Assembly: GCA_958496175.1 (NCBI GenBank)
Contig: OY292277.1
Coordinates: 42,357,050-42,421,049, forward strand
Direction: 5' to 3'
DNA length: 64,000 nt
Source: Sisyra terminalis
Lineage: Eukaryota > Arthropoda > Insecta > Neuroptera > Sisyridae
Part shown: positions 1-12,302 of the stretch, piece after piece
How positions within the stretch are numbered: the stretch's first letter is position 1
Layout of the letters: every line of letters begins with the position of its first letter
Translations under genes and position numbers: made by a program
Notes under the pieces: model-generated
Database searches by the model: none
What the model saw: only the letters and a program-made list of their open reading frames with translations
What the model was told of the DNA's origin: nothing

Positions 1-345
1 TTGCAAGTTTCATTGGTTTATTTTCAAACTTTTCCAAGCAATCTAAAAACATTTTTTTTTTCACTAGTTTAACTATTTGCAAAATTGTTTGCTTTATTAT
101 TGAGATCATTAAGGGTTCGTAGGAATGGTACTTGACTTGGGTCACTACTCAACAGTAGACCTTTTGTATTTTTGATGGTACTCTCATTATTGGTACCAAA
201 TTCGCACTAGATGATGGTATTTTTAATCACTTGAAATCAATTAATTGAAGAGTTAATATAGTAAATTTTGTTATAGCGATGCAACTGCAACTATTCAAGG
301 TATTGCCTGAAGAAGTTGTGAAACAAACCAACGAAACTTGCAAAA
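1..345. other. AT-rich DNA, nothing recognised
   Basis: No coding exon, RNA gene or clear repeat boundary is visible. A truncated SINE tail begins just after it. Confidence 0.4.
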
Positions 346-356
346 GGCTCAAAAAG

Positions 357-470
357 TATCGAATACATTTTCGATATTTTTCGATTTACGCAATTTATAT
401 TAACCCTAGAGTCGCCAAAGACCTTAGTAGTTTTAAATAGACGGTTAATAGTGCTAAAAAAATTACAAAG
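357..470 (+). mobile_element. 5'-truncated tRNA-derived SINE tail
   Basis: This stretch carries the body of a SINE family seen in fuller form at 12303, 44710 and 47121. The shared landmarks are 'TTTTCGATATTT', then 'CCCTAGAGTCGCC', then 'GACCTTAGTAG' and an A-rich end. The tRNA-like head with its Pol III boxes is missing, as is usual when target-primed insertion stops early. The assignment rests on similarity between copies in this window. Confidence 0.55.
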
Positions 471-767
471 TTTAAAAAATGTTCATCAATCTTTGTTTAT
501 CCAAGTTCTTGGCAAATATTCTGCTAATATTTCCATTTATTGTTTTATTTGTTAAAAGAATATAACATATAGCTGTGGCACTAGGATAGACCAAAAAAAT
601 TTACTTTTTCCTTCGATACTGTGAAAATATTGTTTAAGATAGCGAATAAAAGCTTCGTGGAAACTTGAGCTTAGTTTTAATATAAAGGGTTCCAATTATC
701 TTTTGTTTGCTTCCCATTAAATAACACTAGGAAAATGTACGATGATATTACTAGTACCAAATTTAAG

Positions 768-1200
768 ATATCGTAAAAAGCTTTACATATTCTTATAGAT
801 AGTTAAACGATCTACAAAAAAGATCTTTTATAATTTTTTGCCAAGTTTTCTGATTTAAAAGTTATAAGAGGTTAAACTTTAAGCCCATTGATTATTTGTT
901 ATTTTCTTCGATTAAACATCGAAATTTTCTCGACTAAGTGCCATATTTGGGAATACCCTAATCGATTTTTTTTAGTTCTGAATTAAAATTGGGATTAAAA
1001 ATTTGATTTTTTCATTTAAGAATGTTTACTTCATGAAGTAAGATGTTTAAATAGTGAAATAGACGATAAATTATTTGAGATCAAATTTTAACCTCAAGTA
1101 ACTATTAAAGTAGTGAATTTTGAAAAAAATTGTAAGACACCTTTTTTGTAGATCGGTTTATTTTCTTTAAGAATATGTATAGTTCTTTTCGATACCCTGA
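768..1200. repeat. Imperfect fold-back element
   Basis: Two arms of about 120 to 170 bp face each other around a centre near 990. The best-matched block is 'GATCTACAAAAAA' at about 811 and its reverse complement near 1147, flanked on both sides by further similarity such as 'ACATATTCTT'. This is the form of an old palindromic MITE. No target-site duplication could be made out, so the edges are approximate. Confidence 0.5.
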
Positions 1201-1209
1201 ATCGGTAAT

Positions 1210-1730
1210 TTGTAATCAATTCCCACATTTTCCCTGTGTAATTTAAATAGAAAATAACGAAAATCGTGAATAGGCTCTTCTTGGTATTTAACTAATAATA
1301 TTCGGAAGATAGGATTGGTATGGAAATATTCAATTACATTAGAAGGACTTGGGTTATCGAGTCATCATATGCCCATCTCTGCTTACTTGGAACAAAATCG
1401 AGCCCTTCTTAAACCGATTTAAAACTGGGGATGAAAAGTGGATTACCTTTACGAAAACATCAATCGAAAAAAGACATTGTAAATCCTTAAACCTCTAAAC
1501 CTAATTTTATTTATTTTTAGTAGAATGACATGAAAGGATGTAGATCCATGTACTAATTATTAATTTAGCGAAGTTATCTAAGCCTAATTTTAATCTAATT
1601 TTAAGAATGCTGTATAATATTAAGGACCAATATATTATGAGCTTTTAAAACCACAATAAATGCTCAAAACGGAATAGTATTGTCAGTAATGGGATAATTT
1701 AAAGACAGTAATTTGAGAAAAGAATTCGTT
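1210..1730. other. AT-rich DNA, nothing recognised
   Basis: No gene or repeat boundary is visible before the mariner remnant that follows. Confidence 0.3.
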
Positions 1731-1734
1731 GATG

Positions 1735-1915
1735 TTTAATAGAAAGGACATCATCCTGCATTATGACGGCCACATGCTGCTTTGGGAACTCGTCGAAAAA
1801 TTTCAGAACTAGGCTGGGAAATTCTATCACACTTACCATATTCTCCGGGCAAAGTACTTCAACTAGCATTGGTTTTGTTCGTTATAAAAACTTCCATCCA
1901 TTTTTTCACATCAGA
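1735..1915 (+). pseudogene. Decayed mariner transposase fragment (catalytic core end)
   Basis: Read on the plus strand with frameshifts, this stretch gives 'RKDIILHYDGH', then 'GWEILSHLPYSPG'. In mariner-family transposases the equivalent blocks are the LHDNARPH motif, which carries the second catalytic Asp, and the WEVLPHPPYSPDLAP motif, which carries the third. Here the second Asp survives and the third is replaced by Gly. The frame is broken by stop codons, so the protein is dead. No terminal repeats could be placed around it. The identification rests on these motifs only. Confidence 0.7.
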
Positions 1916-1919
1916 AAAT

Positions 1920-3500
1920 GAAGTATTTTTTTTAAAATAAAATATACAAATTGTTCCCATGCTGGCAAGAAGTTATTATTAATAATGCCAATTATATTAT
2001 TTATTAAATTTTATTCTCAATAAGAAAAATGTATACTTTGTGACAGAGTTTCTGGTAGATCTTATAGGTAAACTAAGTGCTTATTGAATCCTACAAAAAT
2101 TATCACATCAAAGCGTTGACGATTAAACCAGTAGCGCAACTCTTTTGATCAAAATTCAGCTAAATGCAGCACATATTTACATAAAGACGAAAAATTCCCA
2201 TTAGATAAATTCTGAAAAATATTTAGTAAGTCGTTAAGTGTTTAACTCGCAAATCTACTTATTCAGTTTACAAGTAATCACTTAAACATTGGCTCATTGC
2301 AAATACCTCCCCAGCACGTTTAATTGTTATGCGTATGGGTAAATTTCCAATTCTTGTTAACGTATTTAGCTTTTAATACCAATTACTGCAAACCTAACAA
2401 GAATCCAAACATCTTGATGGTTATTCGTGTGAAAACATTGTAAATAAGTCTTGTGAAACACAAACGACGCGACATAGACGCGACTAATGCATTAATTTTT
2501 GTAATTTATTCAATATGTTAAACAATTCATTTAACCACCATACCAAAGCAAATGTGTTTCTCATCATAATTAACAAACGAAAAAACCAACAATACATACT
2601 TAAAAAATACTAATTAATTACACCAAAAAAGTGCTTTTCTTGCAACAATTTTCGGTCGAATTTAAAGGCTGTTGAACTAAAAGTATGCACACATATATAC
2701 TAACTTATACAATCACAAAAAGATTTACTTTCATCTCTAAGGAAATCCTCTTCAATAAATGTAACAACATTTTTTCAAACTTGTTTAAGTATATTTAAAT
2801 TTTATCAATCAAGTATCGATTTCGTGTAATTATTTGTTCGAGATCAATTTTTAATTAATGTGTTCCATGCCTCTTCCAATTACCTGCGTATAATTTTGAC
2901 ATCTCACAAATCGTTTCCTCTACATCAAAACCTATACCTATCGTCTAGCCACTTTTTCAAAAATTCTTCAGGGAAATATTTTTAATTTGTGTTTACTTTC
3001 TTAATTAGTTAAAACATCGATAGCTTATAAATTTAAATTGTTGTTTCAACGAATTTCAACAGACTTCCACTCCCATCCTCTTCAATGATTTATATAAATC
3101 CATTTAAATGTCTAGCTATCGATAAATAGTTAATAAAACGGTTAATGACTGAGGAATGAGATGAATTTAAATTGATTCAATTTTTTTTATTGCAGAATAA
3201 CTTTGTGAAAATTGCTAGAATTAGCTTATACAAGTTACTAAAGCTGTTAGTTCTTTATTTTGACAAGCTTTGGTTTTTTATTTTTATATTTTACAAAAAA
3301 AAATATAAATTTCACGATATTTGGTGAAAATTTACCTTTTTATGTCCCAAACACACTTTAATTTTTTTTATTTAAAATATTAATTTTTGCCCCTTATTTT
3401 GATTTAGTATCGAAAAAGTACCCTAATTTTCAATCGAAAATTCTCGCGTAATATTTTTGTCCTTTCATTTTTGTTATTTTCTCTTATTTTTCCAACGGGT
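1920..3500. other. AT-rich intergenic or intronic DNA
   Basis: Homopolymer-rich sequence with no open frame of note, no splice-bounded exon and no clear repeat edge. It probably contains old unrecognisable transposon debris. Confidence 0.35.
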
Positions 3501-3504
3501 TTCA

Positions 3505-4437
3505 TCTACACTAATATATAAAATTCTTACGTCTGTCTGTACATTTCGATTTTGAACCCAATTTTAGGGTAAATATTTGTTTCGAGAGGCCCTTATTCCC
3601 AAATTTAACATTTTTAAAATTTTTGTCTGTCTGTCTGTCTGTGTGTCCCGATTTAACTAAAGAACGGAACAACCGAATTTCATGAAATTTGGTATTAAGA
3701 TACAACACAATTTCCCACAGACTATAGGCTTCTTTTCATTCCAAAAAAATAATAAGGGAAGGTTTTCCCTAGGGATGAAAATAGAAATTTTTACACTAGA
3801 CAGGTTAGTTATATATCATTGGAAAAGTAATTTAAAGTTAGAAGATAATCTGTAAAAATATTTTTAGTTGAACTGATAAAAAGCACAGTAAATTCAATTT
3901 AAATTTTAAAAAATTGCCTCTTTGATATATAAAACACATAGTTGATGTTAATAGCGTAATGGCTTACGTATCTGACATTCTGATGCTTCTAATTATAAAG
4001 ACGTGGGTTCAAATCTTACAGTAATTTTTTTTTTATTTTTTTTTTTACAAAGTTATTGTAAATAGACCCTTAGAGTTGCTCAATAAGGAAATATTAACGA
4101 AAAAAAGTAATAGTAGTAGTAGTAATAAAAATAATAGTAATAAAACTTAAAGTAAATACATTTTTAAAACCGTGCGTTCATAAAATCCTGTATTTATATA
4201 TCCCCTCTGATTGATGAAATTTAAATATTCGATGTATTCCTTCGATGTATTATAAGTAACAGTTTATTAAATGTGTCTTTTTAAAGTTGACAAAATAGTG
4301 CTTTTAAGTATGATTATGTTTTTCGTAAAAGAAATAAGAAAAATAATAATTTTCATATGCCACTGCAAATAGCAAATTTAAAAAGAAAATATAATCTACA
4401 CTTACGTTACGCAGACAAAGTCGCGGGGATCAGCTAG
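3505..4437 (+). mobile_element. Non-autonomous Helitron
   Basis: The 5' end reads 'TCTACACTAATATATAAA', and the 3' end reads 'GTCGCGGGGATCAGCTAG' after a short GC-rich stem-like stretch. The element sits exactly between a host A (3504) and T (4438). This is the signature of Helitrons: TC start, CTRR end, insertion between A and T, no target duplication. At 933 bp it is far too short to encode the Rep-helicase and must have moved in trans. A SINE-like insertion lies inside it, and 'GTCT' microsatellite repeats occur near 3626-3644. Confidence 0.75.
3945..4148 (+). mobile_element. tRNA-derived SINE inside the Helitron
   Basis: An A-box-like 'TAGCGTAATGG' (3952-3962) is followed 54 bp later by a good B box, 'GGTTCAAATC' (about 4007). 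This is roughly the spacing of a Pol III tRNA promoter. The body then reads 'CCCTTAGAGTTGCT' and ends in a TAG/TAA-rich tail with runs of 'TAGTAG'. The body motif resembles 'CCCTAGAGTCGCC' of the other SINE family here, so the two may share a 3' end. Confidence 0.6.
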
Positions 4438-4439
4438 TC

Positions 4440-5900
4440 CTACTATAATTTTGTTCCACTTTTTACCATTTGCAAAGACTTCTGCTCTGGCCTACCTATA
4501 TAAGATCAAAAATTTTTATCGAACTGTAATGCGAATATTTTAAGTAAAAAAATGGGATGACTACTATAATTATTTACGAGACATCTTGGATTCCAGGAAG
4601 ACGATTTCTTGTGAACATCATCTAATTCGATTTTTTCCTGCAATTAGCCCTGATGCAAATTCATCCATCATTAACTCTCCGCGAGGCCATAACTCCTATT
4701 CGCAGTGGGAAAATTCGTTATATTGAATATTATGAATATAGGAGGTATCATCTTCAGCCATACGTTTATTATTTCGTGCGCTTAATTGAATTGTAGCATT
4801 ATTTATTTAAATAAGACCGACCGATATGATCCGTTATGACGTACGCGACGCGGCATATCATTCTGAGACAGCCGTTATGATGAGGGAATATAAAATATCT
4901 ATCCGTAATATCGAATACCGATATTCACTTAAAATAATCGCCAAAAGATAATCACGCCATTTCGTGCATCATGTTTCAATCTATTTATATAAGATTTTTC
5001 TTCTTTGCTTTACCTACACTTGTTTTTTTCGTTGTTGTTGATAGATACTTGAAAAATGCTTTGTTTAACATTGTCTGATAAAATGGTGTAAGAAAAAATT
5101 TAATAATATATGCAAAGATTTTCATAAGTAAAAAAAAGGCATGATGAAGCTCTTATGGTCGACAAGAACAATTTGTAGGGCGAGGGTCAAGCATTCAAGT
5201 GAAAATATACAGTTACAGTCGGATAATTAACACCTCCGACTGGATTTGTTTCTAAGTTCTTGTATCAAGTTGAATTACAACGTTGTACGTTTCAACTTCA
5301 GAAAACCAGTCATGTCAAATGTAGTAATCGTAATACAAATAACGTTCCACTCGCATGACAATTATTATTTAATATCGTTCGTGCAAAATGAACATTACTC
5401 GGCTACTTTTAGTCACCGTAATGCTCTTTTCTAATGAAAACTACGAAATTCACCTAACTCATTTACGGGATAACGCTGCCAACGTGATTATGGGATTGGC
5501 CGCTTTTCACTTCGCTATGCTGTAATGAGATGTTTTGGGAAATGTGGTTAATTAGATTCAAGTTTATGCTCGGATTAATGGCCAGTTGAAGGTCTTAACG
5601 CCAATTATATTACCTATGTACGTATTGGAAAAAGTGAATCGTTCCATTTTTAGTGCATGACTTTTCAGGGGATATAAGTTCGGAAAATTCAATTAGAGAA
5701 ATTAAATTAATTGTAATAATTGAGGGCTTTAGGCCAATCGCACGTTCGGAGGAAATGGATGAATCTTCCGTTATAAGTATTGGTAGCGTTATGTGGCCAC
5801 TTTTGTTGATTCGAAAGAAATGGAAAGTGATCGATAGAAGATGAAAAGCCTGTTTTATTTACCTATGCAGATAATAATTGTGTAAGATGTTATACCAAGG
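4440..5900. other. Mixed non-coding DNA with a higher-complexity island
   Basis: The part from about 4560 to 4960 is less repetitive and richer in CpG, for example 'GACGTACGCGACGCGG', than the surrounding AT-rich sequence. Short open frames such as those starting at 5246 and 5653 lack coding character. No gene is called; the island could be regulatory. Confidence 0.3.
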
Positions 5901-5998
5901 TTTGTTTAAAGTATATGGGTACTAATCAAGTCAACGAATACAAAAAGGAACTTAATATTTCTAGAACTATATATTCTCTGGATTCTAACAGAACCTTT

Positions 5999-6605
5999 TT
6001 TGGTATAAGCTTGGATCAGGAACGTCGAAATTTGAGAACTGTTTTTGAATGGTTTCGATATTATTCCTGCACGTATTGTTCACTCGAATGCAATTTGTAC
6101 GTAAATTTTGACATGTCAGAAATAAAGTAGCGATTGTTATTTTCAAATATGTATTTATATTGTATTATGTAAAATTAAATTTTCTAAATAAAGTTTACTT
6201 TGGGAAAGTCCATTTCAGCACACCCATAATTTGGCAACGTTGCATTTTCGACTTTGTTTTAATTTAATTCGCGATTAAATCGGTCCATAAGAAAAATTTA
6301 GCCACAAAAGAGAGAATTATACCATATTAGAATTCAATTAACAAAAATATCGCGAATTAAATTACAAACAAAGTCGAAAATGCAACGTTGCCAGATTGTG
6401 CGTGTGCTTAAATGGACTAGAGCCGAATATTTAATTTTACATAGGTATTAAAATATAAATACATATTTGAAAATAACTGACGCTTCTTCATTTCTGGCAT
6501 ATGTCAAAGTTTACGTACAAATTTCATTCGAGTGAACAATACGTACAGGAATAATATCGAAACTATTCGAAATAGTTCCTTTCAGTTCTGAAAATTTCGA
6601 CGTTC
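5999..6605. mobile_element. Long palindromic element with a MITE at its centre
   Basis: The left arm begins 'GGTATAAGCTTGGATCAGG', and the right arm carries the reverse complement of the inner part ('GAAAATTTCGACGTTCC' at about 6589). Arms of roughly 190 bp flank a smaller palindrome at about 6210-6425. The right end lacks the outermost 'GATCCAAGCTTATACC' that the sister copy at 15508-16237 keeps, so this copy is end-truncated. The open frame across the left arm (5915-6130) is not a gene. Confidence 0.7.
6210..6425. mobile_element. Palindromic MITE, family with 'AGCACACCC' ends
   Basis: The inner block 'GCAACGTTGCATTTTCGAC' appears at both ends in opposite orientation, around 'GAGAGAATTATACCATATTA'. 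The same roughly 225-bp element is found at 7749, 15826 and 30187. In this copy the outermost left end is damaged. Confidence 0.75.
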
Positions 6606-7044
6606 CGCGTTTGTGCTTTTCCTTTAATTTCCCTTTTGCTGAAAAGAATCTTAGGTTATTTTCAAATATCTAGTGAATTTCATGTGCGATACTAAATGAC
6701 GTCATTAGTTAACTCTAAATTTTACAGGAGTATTTTGTAAAGTATAATTCTGCTATTGGTAGACTAGAAATGTTATAGCAAACTTATTCACCAGGGGAAA
6801 CATTTATAATTTAGATAGATAAAATATGATACTGTTAGTATATTGGGGAAAAAATCCTTAATTTAACCAAGTATACCGTGCAGCTGAATTAATAAAAGTA
6901 TGAAAAATATAGGTACAACTTACGAAAATTATTAATACTAAAGCTTATTTATTTCTACCATAGAGCCGCGCCATAGTAAAGCTGTGAAAAGTCCAAGAAC
7001 TGTTATTACATGCTATGTATGGTGAGCAAACTTAATACTGATAT

Positions 7045-7655
7045 GGGTACTAATCAAGTCAACGAATACAAAAAGGAACTTAATATTTCTAGAACTATAT
7101 ATTCTCTGGATTCTAACGGAATCTTTTTTAATGAAACCCTTAATTTCAATGTTGGCATCAATACTAAGTGATATCTAACCAAATCTCTATTTCGATGAAA
7201 CTATTTTCCAAATTGAATTTGTATTTAGTGTCCGCGTTTGTATTTTTCCTTTAATTTTTTTTTTACTGAATTTAGTAAATTTCCGGTGCGATACTAAACG
7301 ACTTCATTAGTTAACTCCAAATTGTACAGGAGTATTTTGTAAATTATAATTCTCTTATTGGTAGACTAGAAATATTATGGCAAACTTATTGATCAGGGGA
7401 ATCATTTATAATTTAGATAGATAAAATATGATACTGTTAGTATATTGGGGAAGATATCCTTAATTATACCAAGTATACCGTGCAGCTAAATTAATAAAAG
7501 TATGAAAAATACAAGTACAACTTACGAAAATTATTAATACTAAAGCCTATTTCTTTTTACCATAGACCCGCGCCATAGTAAAGCTGTTAAAAGTTCAAGA
7601 ACTGTTATTACATGCTATATATCAGGGGTGGGCAAACTTAATACTGGTATGATCG
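7045..7655 (+). repeat. Segmental duplication, copy 2 (no palindromic insertion)
   Basis: This is the sister of 5915-7030 and similar through most of its length. It retains about 95 bp (7130-7225) that are missing in copy 1 where the palindromic element sits. It is therefore the nearest thing to the pre-insertion state. Confidence 0.75.
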
Positions 7656-7748
7656 ATAATAATGTTTCTTATTTATACGCGATTGACTTTAGAAAATGGG
7701 TTCAATTATAAACAAATATAATTTTAAAGAGTCCGTTTTAGAGCTCAA

Positions 7749-7975
7749 GTCCGTTTTAGCACACCCACAATCTTGCAACGTTGCACTTTCGACTTTTTTT
7801 TTAATTTAATTCGCAATATTTTTATTAATTCAATTCTAACATGATATAATTCTCTCTTTTGTGGCTAAATTTTCATTATGGACCGATTTAATCGCGAATT
7901 AAATTAAAAACGAAGTCGAAAGTGCAACGTTGCCAGATTGTGGGTGTGCTAAAATGAACTTGAGCCGAAGAAAGT
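7749..7975. mobile_element. Palindromic MITE, same family as 30187-30411
   Basis: The ends read 'GCTCAAGTCCGTTTTAGCAC' and, inverted, 'GCTAAAATGAACTTGAGCC'. The interior has the 'GCAACGTTGC' blocks and the conserved 'CTCTCTTTTGTGGC' centre. It is well preserved and non-coding. The 30187 copy, with its clear 8-bp duplication, suggests hAT-like or another 8-bp-TSD mobilisation. Confidence 0.8.
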
Positions 7976-7979
7976 ATTG

Positions 7980-10290
7980 GAAGCACTATTTGAGAATTGG
8001 TAATATCCGTTGTAGAATAAACGGGATTTAAATTTTAAATTCAAGTTTGTCACATTGTCTGTAAATTTTTAGAACTTTATTATTAGAAATTTTCCTAAAC
8101 AAATTTAAAATGTCTGCGATTGACCCTTTGTCCACCCCTATATAATAGATATGTTTATCTCTTTTAACTGTTGCTTTTTTGTTCCATAAAAGTTGAAGTC
8201 ACAGCGATGCTAAAGAATTTTCGGGGAAAAATGTAAAACTTTTGAAACAAACGCCAATAATTGTCTACGTTGTGCTTTCCATGGAGGAAAAAATATCTAT
8301 GTAACTATAATACCTTTATGAGGTACGAGACCCTTAATGCGCTAGATAGACTCACTGTTGCCCAGATATTTTTTAATGTACCCATGATTTTATTGATCAC
8401 GTACGATTTTCTTATATCTAGTGACCTAAAATAGAACTCCGGTAGAGCTTAAACCAGGAAACTTAATTGAACCTAAGATGTTTGAATGGTAAATCACAAT
8501 CGTAAATAACTAGCGAGGGAAGTCGAAAAGTGTTACGTTGAGGTGAATGAACAAATTGGAAAAAAATTGATGAAAAAGTTCCATTCGAAAATTACGAATC
8601 TTTCATTTCCATTTTCATTTATCGCCTACTCGAAAACGTGCCTGTCTTCAAACAATACGATTTTAATTAACATTGAAACACGATCTTTAATAACTCATCG
8701 AAACGGTCGAGTTTCCTTGCTACGATTTATGCGTAAAATAGCAATCAATACGACTAATACAATAAATCGATAATGGCGCGGATTTTTTTTCGAAAATCAG
8801 AAAAAAAAAACGCTATTATCAAAATTATAGCGGTATCAGATTGTATTCTTCTCGAAAGCTTAACAAACTATCGATAATAGCGGTAAAATTGACGAGCGGT
8901 GTGCAGAGGGGGCGGATGAGGCTTTTTATTGTGTCAGGTATTATTAAACTAAACAGATTTTATGTGAAAGGCGTCTCTTTGAAGACTCGACAATTCGATT
9001 GTTGTCGTTTCATCACGAACTCTAGGGTTGATCGATAATTTTTTTTTCAGTTAGTAATTCGATGTAACGTTAAACCACAAACCAAAAATTTAAATTGCTT
9101 TCGAGAGAAATTTCTTCGAACAATTTCAAATCAATCGGCCGTTGTTGAGACCATCAGATTTTCGAAATTACAGAACGTATCTATAAGACTAGGTTCACAT
9201 GCTAATTAAGTGATGCCAAAGAAAATTCCGTTCAAAATCTTTTAAAATTCTCGATTTAACCAACAAGAAATTATGTAAAATCTTTAAAAAAAAGCAAAAT
9301 ATTTTTTTTCATACTTATGACAGACTACTAAGAAAATTATAATCGTCCAGATAGACTAATGGATGGTCTTCATGCATCCACTGCAATAAGAAAAACCCAT
9401 TGGATATTATATATCAATATACTCTACCATTACTGGAATGAAGACTAATGAATTTTCGATTGATAGTAGATAAGGGTCAAAGTTTTACTAGCTGTCTCGT
9501 AAACTCAATTTGCTGTTGAATACAATTTAAAAAGTTCAAGAACATTCTGAATTAACTTTGTAAGTTATGTAACAAAGTTGCAACTTGCAATCTTTGCATG
9601 CAAACGAAAAGCGATTTTGTCATTCAAAAAAAATAAAGTTACAGTAAATAGCTTTTTAAAAAAAAGTACTTGTAACTTGTAAAACACCAACAAAAATTCC
9701 TGGAAGTTTTGTTTGTTAGAACCGTTTACTGCATTATTTCATGTATATATTCATTAAGGTTTCTATACATTTTCAACAAGATTTGGGTCTAAGAAAATAT
9801 AAGATCAAGGAAGGACATTAAAGAAGGATATTACAGGAAATTTACAAATTAACTTAATTTTTATGATAAGAAACAATGTCATAATGCACTATTGTGCATA
9901 AATGTCAAGAATCTTCTTTATTTCTTAATCAATAAAAATGGGGAATTAAAACAACATCCTACTCTTTCAAACGTTGGCTACCACTCATAGTTCCATCAAA
10001 AAAAATTATCATAATTTGGAAAAAAATGGTCATATTTTTATGACCAGGGGCTATACCCTCGTGTAATTATGTGCTAATAAGTCTAATTTAAAATGACTCG
10101 TCTGAATATTGTTTGAAAATTATATGCGAGTACATGATTGAAAACAAAAATCAAATACAAAGTTGAGAATTTCTTTATTTTTTTTTTCAACTTTTTGCAG
10201 AATTTATTTAATATTTGGCCTTATAGCCTTGCTTTTTGCCAAGTTTTTGGATTCTATTCCCAACAAAGTATCCCATAGAGTCAAATTAGA
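7980..10290. other. AT-rich DNA, no gene recognised
   Basis: Short open frames at 8543-8773 and 8841-9038 have no recognisable domain and no splice context. No repeat edges were found. Confidence 0.3.
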
Positions 10291-10294
10291 CTTA

Positions 10295-10735
10295 TTCCAC
10301 TGACTTTGAACAATTATACTGTTTATACAATATATGAAATATATTGTGGTCTTATTTACGTATTATAATTTACAGAAGTAACCTATAAACATAAATTTGA
10401 ACAAATGCTTAAAGTATTGTCCAGATACATATTTAGATTACCGAGCAATCTTCTTCAGTAGTTAACTGCTACAAACTATATACTATTAAACTGATATGTG
10501 AGTCACGTATTAATCAACATATTTTGTAAATAAGGCCACAATATATTTTTATATTGTATATACAATATAACTGTTCAAAGCCAACGAAAAAAATTGAATT
10601 TGAAAGCTTTGAAGTTTAGCTCATGACTCATCACATAGCAGTTACGCATTGATCCAATACTACTTGATAACTAGTGATGAAAATTACTTGGCAATCATAA
10701 TACGTATCTGGGCAGTATTTCATTTATTCATTTGT
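10295..10735. repeat. Interleaved inverted repeats with degenerate hammerhead-like motif
   Basis: Two inverted pairs are interleaved (order a, b, a', b'). Pair a is about 10306-10360 and 10526-10583. Pair b is about 10418-10470 and 10668-10715. Arm b read on the minus strand has 'CTGAAGA' followed by a stem-like segment, a one-base variant of the hammerhead core box CTGATGA. See also 12950 and 27771. Confidence 0.55.
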
Positions 10736-10763
10736 TTAAACTTTTGTATAAATTTGTATGTTA

Positions 10764-10930
10764 GGGGGTCCGCGGTCCCACTTGAAAAAGTTTGTTTTTG
10801 TTTTTTAATTTAATGAAGGAATACTAAAATATAATATTGTCCGAAAATTGCACCTTTTTTCCACTCAGGAGCCCTTGGCATTATGCTTGATTTCCTTGGA
10901 GGTCCGCGGGTGAAAAAGGTTAGGAACCGC
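10764..10930. mobile_element. hAT-like MITE, one good end
   Basis: The right end reads 'AAAAAGGTTAGGAACCGCTG', the reverse complement of the common hAT terminus 'CAG.GGTTCCTAACCTTTTT'. 'GGTCCGCGG' occurs at both sides. The left terminus is eroded. Confidence 0.45.
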
Positions 10931-10934
10931 TGGT

Positions 10935-12300
10935 TTGGACCACTAGATATTGTTTATATTGTATAATTATCCCATACAGTGATTTACTCAAAAAGTTTAA
11001 ATGTACATAAATATTAGAAATTTTTTATAGTGTTGACTTATAAGTTTTAGGGGCTGTAGACTTATGTGTGTAAACCAATTTCAACTTGATATTCTTACGC
11101 ACTTTTAAGGAATGGGGCTTGCCGACCCCTAGACGAATAACGAAAATTTGTCCTTTTAACGTACGGAACCTTAATGCCATGAAGAATTTTATATATCAAA
11201 CCAATTAAAAAAATTTAAGCGCATATATTGGTTCTGGTTAATTGTTTGGACTGATATTCAGCAGAGATCCAAAGGTTTACTGTAGACTATCTGATCTAGC
11301 ATGAATCATTTGAATCCAATTAAGTATTATTTAATTATTTATAGTTATCTAGATTTAAATATTTTGGTAGTTCCAAGAATATGTGGTTTCGGTTGTTGAT
11401 TCGGAACTCGAGACAATCGTTTTTCCCATTCAAATATTCCCAAGCGGCTGATTAAGGAATTCGGATCGCTAAGTCATTCGAAAACACACCTTTTCCTTGT
11501 ATACATCACTAAACCGCATGTTCGTTTCTCGGAATGAATACAACGGCGAAAAATGCACTTCATACACATGTGCTCGATGGATAAAAGATTTCGCGTCATT
11601 TTTGCATAAATCCAACGATGTAGTAGACAATTATCTCAATAACATTTATTAAGAAACGAGCTTAATAGAACGATAGCCGTCCACCTTTTCCATGCACACC
11701 TCAACCGATGTGTAACAAAGAGGAAATTTACGCAAATGCAATTCGATAGTGCATGTACCTACAGTAAGTACCTAGAGGAGAGATGTTGGCTTGGTTTCTT
11801 CGAAATTTCAACCCGACATGACGCATGTGGATGCCTATGTTCCCTTTTGTAAACAAAGAGTCAGTGTGAAAGAAGAAGAAAAGTCGAGGGCGATGGACTT
11901 GGCCCATTGTATGCATATTATATGTAATAACGTATGGGCGGGAATTCCCTTCAAAAGTTTAAGACCTTTTTTTTTTCTTTTGCTTTTCTCTGATTCAACA
12001 CACAATGCATACACTTGTTCGGCCTGTTTATACAAATAATTTTATATTATTTATCATTTCATTTCCATGTCAAGCTTAATTATAAGAATTTGAGTGCAAC
12101 AAGACAATGTTTAAGTCAAAATGCAGTTTTTTTTCTTTCATACCACTTGAGAAAAAAAAAATAGATGGTAATAGAAAATAAATTATTAAAATGATGAAAT
12201 ATTAGCTCAATTATTTAAAATTAAGTCCCCTTTACTGACGTTTTATTGCCCCAAAATCTTCAAAATTTGATCGAATTTAGATTATAACAATAGTTAGAAT
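10935..12300. other. Non-coding DNA, no gene recognised
   Basis: The part from about 11390 to 11960 is less AT-rich and of higher complexity than its neighbours. Overlapping short open frames on both strands (11728-12039) cancel one another as coding evidence. Confidence 0.3.
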
Positions 12301-12302
12301 AA

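Larger units (their letters stand above)
5915..7030 (+). repeat. Segmental duplication, copy 1 (carries palindromic insertion)
   Basis: The start 'GGGTACTAATCAAGTCAACG' and the block from about 6630 to 7030 ('CCGTGCAGCTGAATTAATAA') recur nearly unchanged at 7045-7655. Copy 1 differs by a palindromic element between about 5999 and 6605, which replaces about 95 bp present in copy 2. Confidence 0.75.

Noticed and set aside
3511..3708. 65-codon frame at the Helitron 5' end
   Set aside because: It consists of Helitron terminus and a GTCT microsatellite. A real Helitron protein would be far longer.
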